DNA of 8,735 nt from DATAYF01 sp036272735 (GTDB lineage Bacteria > Chloroflexota > Ktedonobacteria > Ktedonobacterales > Ktedonobacteraceae), in the NCBI GenBank assembly GCA_036272735.1, contig DATAYF010000772.1, forward strand, positions 1 through 8,735, read 5' to 3'. The translations under genes were made by a program, and so were the position numbers. A model generated the notes under the pieces. It did no database searches. It saw only the letters and a program-made list of their open reading frames with translations, and was not told the origin of the DNA. This document shows positions 1 through 4,763 of the stretch, piece after piece (the stretch's first letter is position 1; the number at the start of each line of letters is the position of its first letter).

Positions 1-310
1 TGTGATCAACGATCCACGAGATACGGGCAAGCTTGGCATACTCGTGTAGCTTGTATTCCGAGAAGCGATACTTCTTGCGTAGGGCAGAGAATGCTTGTGC
101 GCGTTCCTGCTTTTTAGAGTGAGGGATAGCTCTGGCTTGTGTCCATGCTGGATCGTTGCGCATGCATCGAAGACGTTTGTTTGCTTCAGAAAGCAGAGCG
201 TTATACAGACACCGAGCAGCTTCCAGGTGTGCACGCAAATGGCGCTCCTGGCTCCAATCCAGTTTGAGCGGCAACTCGATCAAAACGCTCGGCGTCTGGG
301 CTCGCTTCAT
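1..310 (-). CDS. tnpB: TnpB-like (IS605 OrfB) RNA-guided nuclease/transposon protein, N-terminal fragment cut by window edge
   Basis: The minus strand is open from an ATG at 310-308 to the window edge (103 codons) and begins MKRAQTPSVLIELPLKLDWS. The stretch AARCLYNALLSEANKRLR is the usual OrfB N-terminal helical region (R.LYN..L). It is followed by a basic segment (HSKKQERAQAFSALRKKYRF) and EYKLHEYAK. The start codon overlaps the tnpA stop as ATGA, the usual translationally coupled arrangement. TnpB proteins are omega-RNA-guided DNA nucleases (ancestors of Cas12) that help the element persist; they are not the transposase itself. The RuvC-like catalytic residues and zinc ribbon would lie in the missing part, so whether the protein is intact cannot be judged here. 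The family call is fairly sure; the subtype is not. Confidence 0.82.
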   Translation of the reverse strand, partial: MKRAQTPSVLIELPLKLDWSQERHLRAHLEAARCLYNALLSEANKRLRCMRNDPAWTQARAIPHSKKQERAQAFSALRKKYRFSEYKLHEYAKLARISWIVDH

Positions 311-696
311 TGTTCGCTTTGCCTCTCAATATACTGCTGGATGATCTCTCTGCTCACCTTTCCTGCTGTCGAGGAGAAGGTCGAACGCGTCCACAGGGAC
401 GGCAGGCGTTTGAGAGCGGGAAACTCTTTGCGCAAGAAATGGGCAGACCGTCCTTTTATCAGGCGCGCGATATCGGTTGGCAAGGTATACGGATCACTGC
501 GAAGAAACACATGGGCATGATCGGGCTGAATAGCCAATGCAATCACACTCCACTGATGTTCTGCTACGACTTCCTGAATAATGTGTTGCCATCGGTCACG
601 CATTGGTCCTCTCAACACTTTTCGTCTCCGCTTCGGACAAAAGATACTATGATACACAACCAAGTGAACTGCATGACGCTCATGTGCGTATTCCAT
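307..696 (-). CDS. tnpA: IS200/IS605-family HUH (Y1) transposase TnpA
   Basis: A 129-residue protein, close to the usual 130-155 for Y1 transposases. It cuts and rejoins single-stranded transposon ends at hairpins. Family marks are visible in order: HLVVYHSIFCPKRRRKVL (residues 11-28, the usual N-terminal strand), the metal-binding HUH motif as H60-A-H62 in QPDHAHVFL, and the nucleophile helix REIIQQYIERQ. Tyr122 is the catalytic tyrosine, and Gln126 sits at Y+4, as in the IS608 enzyme where that glutamine also binds metal. All key residues are therefore present and the protein looks active. The ATG at 696 has an AGGAG about 9 nt upstream. The stop overlaps the tnpB start by 4 bases (ATGA), so the two are likely cotranslated. 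The hairpin-bearing left end lies 80-120 bp upstream. Confidence 0.93.
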   Translation of the reverse strand: MEYAHERHAVHLVVYHSIFCPKRRRKVLRGPMRDRWQHIIQEVVAEHQWSVIALAIQPDHAHVFLRSDPYTLPTDIARLIKGRSAHFLRKEFPALKRLPSLWTRSTFSSTAGKVSREIIQQYIERQSEQ

Positions 697-774
697 GTTG
701 GTACTCTCCTATAAAACAACGTTTTTAGCAAGGGTGTTCTATTCTCCTTCCCATCCATACCCCCAAGTAAGGAA

Positions 775-818
775 CGGCTTTTCATCCCCCGCATAGAATC
801 GCGGGGGCTTTCAAGCCG
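775..818 (-). repeat. Subterminal left-end hairpin of the IS200/IS605 element
   Basis: A two-tier inverted repeat: an outer 6-bp stem (CGGCTT 775-780 with AAGCCG 813-818) and an inner 7-bp GC stem (CCCCCGC 786-792 with GCGGGGG 801-807) around an 8-nt loop. On the transposase strand the inner stem is directly preceded by AAAG (811-808), the position of the guide tetranucleotide that pairs with the TTAC target in IS608. TnpA is expected to bind this hairpin as single-stranded DNA. Confidence 0.75.
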
Positions 819-825
819 GAAATTC

Positions 826-830
826 TGTAA
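826..830 (-). other. Predicted left tip and TTAC target flank of the IS element
   Basis: On the minus strand TTAC (830-827) is followed by exactly 19 nt (AGAATTTCCGGCTTGAAAG, 826-808) and then the inner hairpin stem. In IS608 the left end is cleaved just 3' of TTAC at a comparable distance from the hairpin. The junction is a prediction and could be off if this subgroup uses another tetranucleotide. Confidence 0.55.
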
Positions 831-844
831 ATAGCCAGAATCTA

Positions 845-871
845 GTGTAGGCAGTGGGAAATTGCCTACAC
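845..871. repeat. 9-bp inverted repeat hairpin next to the IS insertion point
   Basis: GTGTAGGCA (845-853) and TGCCTACAC (863-871) pair perfectly around a 9-nt loop. No T-run follows on either strand, so it is not a typical intrinsic terminator. It lies 18 bp outside the predicted IS tip. IS200-like elements enter single-stranded DNA and are often found beside hairpins, so it may be part of the pre-insertion site. Confidence 0.6.
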
Positions 872-894
872 CACTCCTCTTTATTATGGGCAAG

Positions 895-1134
895 TGTCGG
901 TGGCAGGTGTCGGTGAAAAAACAAACATGAAAGCGCGCTATAAGGGGATCTAGTCCATATGTCGGTGGTGTCGGTCGGTACCCCCTATGTCGGGGAGATA
1001 GCTGAGGGAATATACCACCGATACCTGCCACCGATACCTGCCACCGATACCACCGACACAGGATACAGAAAGGCTCTAGAAGCAGATTTAGAGCCTTTTT
1101 TTCACCGACACCTGCCACCGACATCACCGACACA
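895..1134. repeat. Nested cluster of CACCGAC/GTCGGTG repeats with a 27-bp perfect inverted repeat
   Basis: A 27-bp perfect inverted repeat (895-921 with 1097-1123) encloses further copies of the same heptamer. GTCGGTG or close variants occur at 896, 909, 961 and 970. CACCGAC or CACCGAT occurs at 1016, 1029, 1042, 1051, 1103, 1116 and 1125. On the right the copies form two near-identical 32-bp blocks (1029-1060 and 1103-1134) differing at three positions, all C/T. Spacings of 13 then 9 bp recur in both blocks. The arms face each other, so the whole block could fold into a long branched hairpin as RNA or single-stranded DNA. No credible ORF spans it. It could be a non-autonomous mobile repeat, a structured RNA or a protein-binding array; the sequence does not decide. 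Confidence 0.8.
1069..1102 (+). terminator. Strong rho-independent terminator (+ strand) inside the repeat block
   Basis: A 10-bp perfect stem (AAAGGCTCTA 1069-1078 with TAGAGCCTTT 1089-1098) with a 10-nt loop runs straight into seven T (1096-1102). It sits 166 bp before the permease start and has no coding region upstream on the plus strand. It must therefore end a noncoding transcript or act as an attenuator in a long permease leader. Its T-run is also the start of the right arm of the 27-bp inverted repeat. Confidence 0.8.
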
Positions 1135-1162
1135 TGATCAAATGCGGAGCACCTTAGCCGGT

Positions 1163-1206
1163 TTGCGGAAAATCTCAACCGTGTGATATCGTAGGAGCAC
1201 TATATT
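1163..1206 (+). promoter_or_regulatory. Weak candidate promoter elements for the permease gene
   Basis: TTGCGG (1163-1168), 18 nt, TATCGT (1187-1192) matches the sigma70-type consensus at 4 of 6 in each box. A second -10-like TATATT lies at 1201-1206 without a good -35 box. Either would start a transcript downstream of the terminator. Apart from these, 1135-1250 shows nothing distinctive. Confidence 0.25.
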
Positions 1207-1267
1207 TTTATGTACCGTTGGGAACCATGATAATGCGCTGAAGGTGGGTATTCAGAAAGGATTTGTC

Positions 1268-2707
1268 ATGAGTATTTTCGAAGAGTCATCACGCAAAGTG
1301 CCGTCCCAGGCGATAGACGTTCCTCGTCTCCAACAAGGTGCTCTCAAACTGGTGGATATTGCGACCGCGACGATGGCCAATATCGCGCCAGCCATGAGCT
1401 TCTTTTTCAGCTTCGCACTGATCGCGCAAGTGGCCGGTGTCGCCTCGCCATTGACCATCGTCGCGGCCGCCATTGCGATTGCCTTACTTGGCAATACGCT
1501 GGCGGAATTTTCGCGCGTGATCCCCTCGACCGGCTCGTTTATTACCTTCATCGGCAAAACCTTCGGGCCGATCATGGCTGTTGCCACCACTATCGTTATC
1601 AGCATCGGCTACATTATCGCGATGGCCTCGGTCATCAACATTTCGGGAGGCTGGACGCAAATTATTTTCCAGCAGTACCTGCACATCAACATTCCCTGGC
1701 AACCACTGACCTTACTGTTTGCGGCCATCGTCTTCTTTTTGATGGTACGAGGCATCCATCTCTCGACGCGCCTGGCGGGCTACTTCTTCTTGCTCGAAAT
1801 GGCTGTGCTCATCCTCGTCTCGATCATCGCCCTGGTCAGCCACGCGGGTAGCCTCTCCCTGGCGCCGTTCAATCCGGGCAAGGTATCCAATGGTCTGGCA
1901 GGCTTGGGGCTGGGTTTTCCGGTCGCGGTGTACCTTTTTGTAGGCTGGGAAAATTCGGCGGCACTCGCTGAAGAGACGAGCGAGCCACGCCGCAATGTGC
2001 CCAGGGCGATCTATTCCAGCATTCTCCTGATCGCGGTATGCTACATCCTGTTTTCCTACGCCACCGTGATTGCTTTTAACAGCAATATCCAGGCGTTGTC
2101 ATCGGCGCAGGTGCCGTTTCTGAGCGCGGCCCAGGGCATCTCCGGCATTCTCGCGCTGCTCGTGTACATTGCTGGCTTCACCTCCACGATCAGCGCCATG
2201 ATTGCAGGCTCCAATTCACAATCGCGCCTGATTTTCAATGCCGCGCGCGAAGGTCTATTGCCCACTGCACTAGCGAAAATCCATCCCAAATTTCGTACAC
2301 CCTGGGCCAGTTTTCTCATCTTTTTTGTCATTAGCCTGGTGATTGTCTACGTTTTTGGCTGGAACGTGCCCCCCACGACCTTCTTTGGGGACATCGCGAC
2401 GCTCGGCACCATCCTGATCGCGCTGGTTTACCTGATCTCGAATCTCGCGCTCCCTTTTTACTACAGAAGATACCATCCAGATCAATTCTCGCTGCTGAGG
2501 CACCTGATCCTACCTATCCTTGGCATTCTGGCGATTGGCTTCCCCCTGTGGGGGCTGATCCAACCGGGGCAGCAAGCCCCCTTTAACCTGTTCCCCTGGA
2601 TCAGCCTGGCAGTAATTGTCGTCGCACTGATCTATGCTGTCATTCTGGCGCGCCGTGATCCCACGCTGGGCGAACGCGTTGGCTCCATCGTGGCGGACAG
2701 AGAGTAA
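1268..2707 (+). CDS. APC-superfamily amino acid permease
   Basis: A 479-residue integral membrane protein, the usual size for amino acid/polyamine/organocation transporters, with about 12 hydrophobic segments from residue 28 to 461. It would import (or exchange) an amino acid or amine by a secondary mechanism. Family marks: the helix-1 region ANIAPAMSFFF (38-47); the cytoplasmic GWENSAALAEETSEPRRNVP (226-245) with the conserved acidic EE and Pro-Arg; and SRLIFNAAREGLLP (319-332) followed by HPKFRTPW. The substrate cannot be read from sequence. An upstream in-frame GTG at 1244 exists, but the ATG at 1268 has AAAGGA (1256-1261) at 6-nt spacing, so it is preferred. The gene stands alone: a terminator-bearing leader precedes it, and two hairpins separate it from the convergent lipoprotein gene. 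No frameshift or missing segment is seen. Confidence 0.92.
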   Translation: MSIFEESSRKVPSQAIDVPRLQQGALKLVDIATATMANIAPAMSFFFSFALIAQVAGVASPLTIVAAAIAIALLGNTLAEFSRVIPSTGSFITFIGKTFGPIMAVATTIVISIGYIIAMASVINISGGWTQIIFQQYLHINIPWQPLTLLFAAIVFFLMVRGIHLSTRLAGYFFLLEMAVLILVSIIALVSHAGSLSLAPFNPGKVSNGLAGLGLGFPVAVYLFVGWENSAALAEETSEPRRNVPRAIYSSILLIAVCYILFSYATVIAFNSNIQALSSAQVPFLSAAQGISGILALLVYIAGFTSTISAMIAGSNSQSRLIFNAAREGLLPTALAKIHPKFRTPWASFLIFFVISLVIVYVFGWNVPPTTFFGDIATLGTILIALVYLISNLALPFYYRRYHPDQFSLLRHLILPILGILAIGFPLWGLIQPGQQAPFNLFPWISLAVIVVALIYAVILARRDPTLGERVGSIVADRE

Positions 2708-2735
2708 TGCTAGTGGTGCGAACTTCAAAGTGTTC

Positions 2736-2796
2736 TTTGCCAGAAAGTATTGCCGCTTTTGTTCTTTGTGGCAACGCGGCAATACTTTCTGGCAAA
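2736..2796. repeat. 21-bp perfect inverted repeat downstream of the permease
   Basis: Arms 2736-2756 and 2776-2796 are exact reverse complements around a 19-nt loop. The stem can continue, with bulges, through AGTG (2729-2732) and CACT (2802-2805). TGTTCTTTG occurs both just before the left arm (2731-2739) and again at 2760-2768 in the loop. No T-run follows on the plus strand. It may stabilise the permease mRNA 3' end or be a small palindromic repeat element. Confidence 0.75.
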
Positions 2797-2826
2797 CCGT
2801 TCACTGAAATAGTCTTTGGAAAAATG

Positions 2827-2863
2827 CAAAGCCCCTGGCGGATATCCCGCCAGGGGCTTTGCG
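2827..2863. terminator. Bidirectional intrinsic terminator between convergent genes
   Basis: A 16-bp perfect GC-rich stem (2827-2842 with 2848-2863) with a 5-nt loop. On the minus strand it is followed by ATTTTT, giving a good terminator for the lipoprotein gene, whose stop codon is 22 bp away. On the plus strand the following GTAGTATTATTT is only moderately T-rich, but it would still serve the permease. Confidence 0.85.
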
Positions 2864-2885
2864 TAGTATTATTTAAAACTGCTGT

Positions 2886-3419
2886 TTACAGGCCGATGGG
2901 GAGATCAAGGGTGGCGAGTTGCCAGGGCAAGTTATCAGCTAGAGGCGCATTGAAGTCGCCAGGCTTCTTGTCACCAACATAGGTGTAGAGGGGATAGCCC
3001 TGGTAGAAGACGACCTTGTGACCCTGAGCATCGGTCCCAACACTCAGCTTCCCAGGCAGTTTGGTGGTAGAGGTAGGCGTGCCCGTCCCATTGTAGACCA
3101 GGGGTTTCCAGGTCTTGGCACATGAGCCATCACAGGTAAAGCCACTTGCCCCCTGCCATTCATGAACATATAACGTGAAGCCTTTGATGGTCGTCAGAAC
3201 GGTGATCTTGCTCCCCACCGCTTGATGGGAAGGAACCTTGCCCACAGACACCACAACTGAAGATGAGATTTTTTGTGATACGTTGGCAGTGATCGATGTT
3301 TTGAGCGTCGTGGCGAGTGTATTAGCGCTGGCCGTCGAATAGGTGGAACCGCAGGCCGCCAGGATTCCAACGAGCAGGAGGGCGAGGCCCAGGCTACAAA
3401 CGAGGTTTTTCAAACGCAT
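2886..3419 (-). CDS. Secreted lipoprotein with a Lipoprotein_15 (COG4315-like) repeat domain
   Basis: A 177-residue exported protein. Basic residues, a hydrophobic core and the lipobox ILAAC put the lipidated cysteine at residue 23. A Thr/Ser-rich linker (24-60) precedes a domain of the type annotated as 'secreted repeat of unknown function'. It shows GFTLYVHEWQ (80-89), a cysteine pair in FTCDGSCAKTWKPL (C96 and C100), then the repeat end HKVVFYQGYPLYTYVGDKKPGDF (134-156, around GYPLYTYVGD). The biochemical role of this family is not established. The ATG at 3419 has GGAG about 11 nt upstream; longer in-frame starts at 3443 and 3476 exist but would push the signal peptide inward. The long upstream region carries two palindromes, suggesting tight regulation. 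The gene ends at a good terminator. Confidence 0.85.
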   Translation of the reverse strand: MRLKNLVCSLGLALLLVGILAACGSTYSTASANTLATTLKTSITANVSQKISSSVVVSVGKVPSHQAVGSKITVLTTIKGFTLYVHEWQGASGFTCDGSCAKTWKPLVYNGTGTPTSTTKLPGKLSVGTDAQGHKVVFYQGYPLYTYVGDKKPGDFNAPLADNLPWQLATLDLPIGL

Positions 3420-3586
3420 AGTGTTTTTTTCTCCTGTGTTCATAGATGTTTTTTGACAGAGTTTTTCATTGGGCACATCGGCATTCTAGAGCGTATGGAT
3501 AGGCTGAAGCAGCCCCGAGAGAAGCTTTATCCTCTCCACTGTGTTCACCGACTTGAACAAAAGATATCATACAAACAAACTAACGC

Positions 3587-3608
3587 ATATGGGTCATATG
3601 ACCCATAT
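3587..3608. promoter_or_regulatory. 22-bp perfect palindrome, probable operator
   Basis: ATATGGGTCAT is followed directly by its exact reverse complement. GGGTC half-sites appear again as direct repeats at 3661-3665 and 3673-3677. A perfect 22-bp dyad this close to promoter-like sequence is typical of a dimeric regulator site. The cognate protein is unknown. Confidence 0.6.
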
Positions 3609-3616
3609 ATAAATAA

Positions 3617-3634
3617 TTGTGAAATAGTTCACAA
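3617..3634. promoter_or_regulatory. CRP/FNR-like site TTGTGA-N6-TCACAA
   Basis: The perfect dyad TTGTGA (3617-3622) and TCACAA (3629-3634) with a 6-nt spacer has the consensus form recognised by CRP-family regulators (TGTGA-N6-TCACA). Its centre is 28 bp from the centre of the neighbouring 22-bp palindrome. Which regulator binds in this organism is not known. Confidence 0.5.
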
Positions 3635-3640
3635 AATGAT

Positions 3641-3658
3641 CAAAGGCTACAAAGGCTA
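3641..3658. repeat. Tandem 9-bp repeat CAAAGGCTA x2
   Basis: Two exact adjacent copies (3641-3649 and 3650-3658), followed by the GGGTC direct repeats. The block lies between the CRP-like site and the terminator of the next gene. No gene is supported between 3477 and 3724; the regulatory repeats are what this spacer holds. Confidence 0.6.
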
Positions 3659-3724
3659 TGGGGTCCCAAATTGGGTCGCCGTGAATATGCAACACCTCAT
3701 TCACAAAAGAGGAGTATAAGCGAC

Positions 3725-3764
3725 AAAAGGCATAGTGACCGGCACATCGGTCACTATGCCTTTT
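3725..3764 (-). terminator. Intrinsic terminator of the LppP-like lipoprotein gene
   Basis: A 17-bp perfect stem (3725-3741 with 3748-3764) with a 6-nt loop. The stem ends in four A/T pairs, so the transcript ends GCCTTTT on either strand. It lies 34 bp after the stop codon at 3799. Confidence 0.85.
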
Positions 3765-3798
3765 ACATGTATGCTCGCGTGATCATAAGTTAGCCCAA

Positions 3799-4410
3799 TC
3801 AGGCTTTGTGTACCTTTGAGGTGAAGGACGTCAGAACAAACGATGTGCCGTTCCAGTGATAGCTCGACGTGATAGCAAGGTCGGGGCAGCAGCGCGGGGT
3901 ACCCGGCGCGTAGCCCGTTCCGGCTAAGTTCAGGTCGCCATTACTGATCGCGATACTGGTAACGTTGGCGATCTCGCCGCGCGGGTTCGACGTGGGCAGG
4001 TCGCCGATCAATATGGGGTGCGCGGCACTTCCGCTATACACGAAGACGCGCACGCCCATGGCGTCGGCGGCCGAACATTGATACGGCACCACCGCGTCTA
4101 ATTGCCCATTGCCGGTGATGTCTCCATATTTCGGTGGATACACCACGAAATGCACGACTCCATTGGTGGCGTGGTTACTTTTGGTATGGAATGGTTGCGT
4201 GTTGTCGTAACACGTACTCATATAGGTAAAGTTGGCCCAATCCACTGACTTGAGCGTTGCTGCCGTTGAGCGGACTGGTTTCTGGATTACATGATTGCTG
4301 GTAATATTACTGATCGCGGCAGCTTTGCTCGTCGTTCCGCACCCGACTATTACAAAAAGTGCCAGCAGCCACCAGCCACCGAGCAGCGCGCAGCGTACAA
4401 ATGTGCGCAT
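3799..4410 (-). CDS. LppP/LprE-like extracytoplasmic lipoprotein
   Basis: A 203-residue exported lipoprotein: a short basic start, a hydrophobic helix (8-21), and the lipobox VIVGC with the lipidated Cys24. The mature part has YGDITGNGQLDAVVPYQC (95-112), similar to the 'GDLTGDGR.EAVV' segment of the LppP/LprE family. Near the end is PRCCPDLAITSSYHWNGTSF (172-191), matching that family's CCP...Y.W....F ending. C67 and C112 plus the adjacent C174-C175 could form disulfides. Members are known mainly from mycobacteria and their function is not established. The ATG at 4410 has AAAGGA at 6-nt spacing, which fixes the start. The gene is a single unit with its own terminator. It lies in tandem with the other lipoprotein gene, but about 380 bp and a terminator separate them, so they are not an obvious operon. 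Confidence 0.72.
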   Translation of the reverse strand: MRTFVRCALLGGWWLLALFVIVGCGTTSKAAAISNITSNHVIQKPVRSTAATLKSVDWANFTYMSTCYDNTQPFHTKSNHATNGVVHFVVYPPKYGDITGNGQLDAVVPYQCSAADAMGVRVFVYSGSAAHPILIGDLPTSNPRGEIANVTSIAISNGDLNLAGTGYAPGTPRCCPDLAITSSYHWNGTSFVLTSFTSKVHKA

Positions 4411-4444
4411 AATAAATCCTTTCCTGACTTTGGTACATCAGCGA

Positions 4445-4473
4445 TTGACCTTTGCGGCTTACGCGTGTATAAT
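4445..4473 (+). promoter_or_regulatory. Near-consensus sigma70-type promoter on the plus strand, no known gene downstream
   Basis: TTGACC (4445-4450), exactly 17 nt, TATAAT (4468-4473): 11 of 12 consensus positions. Transcription would begin near 4480 and run away from the LppP-like gene into the 4480-4763 spacer, then antisense to the hydrolase gene. The spacer contains no recognised gene on this strand. Confidence 0.6.
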
Positions 4474-4476
4474 ACC
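4469..4476 (-). promoter_or_regulatory. Candidate extended -10 for the LppP-like gene
   Basis: On the minus strand TGG precedes TATTAT (4474-4469), an extended -10 form, with no clear -35 box. It shares bases with the plus-strand TATAAT because GTATAATAC is nearly symmetric. The two promoters could therefore compete for polymerase. Confidence 0.4.
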
Positions 4477-4486
4477 ATACGAAGAG

Positions 4487-4522
4487 ATGTGGTGGGCAGG
4501 TTGGGATTGCTTTCTTTTATGA
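4487..4522 (+). CDS. Possible Trp-rich 11-residue leader peptide
   Basis: A short ORF (MWWAGWDCFLL) begins about 7 nt after the transcription start expected from the 4445-4473 promoter. It would be leaderless or use a very weak GAAGAG site. Three of the 11 residues are tryptophan, which is unusual by chance and recalls attenuator leader peptides. However, no terminator/antiterminator pair and no biosynthetic gene follow on this strand. It may be accidental; no function is claimed. Confidence 0.2.
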   Translation: MWWAGWDCFLL

Positions 4523-4595
4523 TCCGCTTGTGAGAATACTGCAATAAATAGTATCAAAGCATAGCGAACTTCTTTCACCGACCTCCCTACTACAT

Positions 4596-4631
4596 CTCAC
4601 GTTTCTCCTGCGGCTCACGTTTCTCCCACGG
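4596..4631. repeat. Two adjacent 18-bp direct repeats
   Basis: The units at 4596-4613 and 4614-4631 share CTCACGTTTCTCC and CGG and differ at two bases. They lie in the 4411-4763 spacer together with the 17-bp tandem repeat. The rest of that spacer shows only the promoter elements listed separately. Confidence 0.65.
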
Positions 4632-4669
4632 CAGAAATATCATCCTCACGCACCCAATTTTTGATTGAT

Positions 4670-4720
4670 GACGCCACTGACTGATAGACGCCACTGACTG
4701 ATAGACGCCACTGACTGATA
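4670..4720. repeat. 17-bp tandem repeat, three exact copies
   Basis: GACGCCACTGACTGATA occurs at 4670-4686, 4687-4703 and 4704-4720 with no differences between copies, and GAT starts a broken fourth copy. Exact identity suggests recent slippage or expansion. There are no spacers, so it is not a CRISPR array. It lies 44-94 bp after the hydrolase stop codon. Confidence 0.9.
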
Positions 4721-4763
4721 GATGAGGTCACTCCTCTCGAACCTGTGCCCTCTCCCCTTCGTA

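Larger units (their letters stand above)
1..826 (-). mobile_element. IS200/IS605-family insertion sequence, left-end portion (right end outside window)
   Basis: A single-strand-type (HUH) transposon is recognised from a complete tnpA, the start of tnpB overlapping it by 4 bases, and a subterminal hairpin upstream of tnpA, which is the family's usual order. The predicted left tip is position 826, immediately inside a TTAC tetranucleotide (minus strand, 830-827). From that tip 19 nt lead to the foot of an imperfect hairpin that begins with AAAG. This matches what I recall of the IS608 left end: TTAC target, AAAG guide sequence, hairpin. The right end, and with it the presumed omega RNA of TnpB, lies beyond position 1. 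Such elements carry no terminal inverted repeats and make no target duplication, so none is expected. The boundary is inferred; gene identity is firm. Confidence 0.8.
3566..3634 (-). promoter_or_regulatory. Candidate promoter region of the lipoprotein gene
   Basis: Two readings fit the minus strand. (1) TTGTGA (3634-3629), 17 nt, TATATA (3611-3606); the palindromes would then overlap the promoter and suit a repressor. (2) TATGAT (3571-3566) with no good -35 box; the 22-bp palindrome would then be centred about 38 bp and the CRP-like site about 66 bp before the start, as for activators. The leader to the ATG is about 140-180 nt in either case. Confidence 0.35.

Noticed and set aside
95..520. 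Plus-strand ORFs across the IS genes (for example 95-520, 310-714)
   Set aside because: They are antisense to tnpA and tnpB, whose motifs are unmistakable; the plus-strand translations show no family features.
845..871. Intrinsic terminator
   Set aside because: The hairpin is good but lacks a T-run on both strands.
1015..1134. CRISPR-like array
   Set aside because: Repeats are 13-32 bp with almost no spacer and occur in both orientations; no cas genes are present.
612..1178. 188-residue minus-strand ORF through the IS left end and the repeat block
   Set aside because: It runs through the IS tip, the terminator and the repeats; its residues are simply the translated repeats. No credible start site.
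959..1186. 75-residue plus-strand ORF in the repeat block
   Set aside because: It consists largely of translated CACCGAY repeats and spans an intrinsic terminator.
3453..3719. 88-residue plus-strand ORF upstream of the lipoprotein gene
   Set aside because: It overlaps the lipoprotein gene's start and leader and is built over palindromes and tandem repeats; no ribosome binding site or family motif.
4670..4720. CRISPR array or iterons of a plasmid origin
   Set aside because: Three direct copies without spacers and no replication gene nearby; a plain tandem repeat is sufficient.
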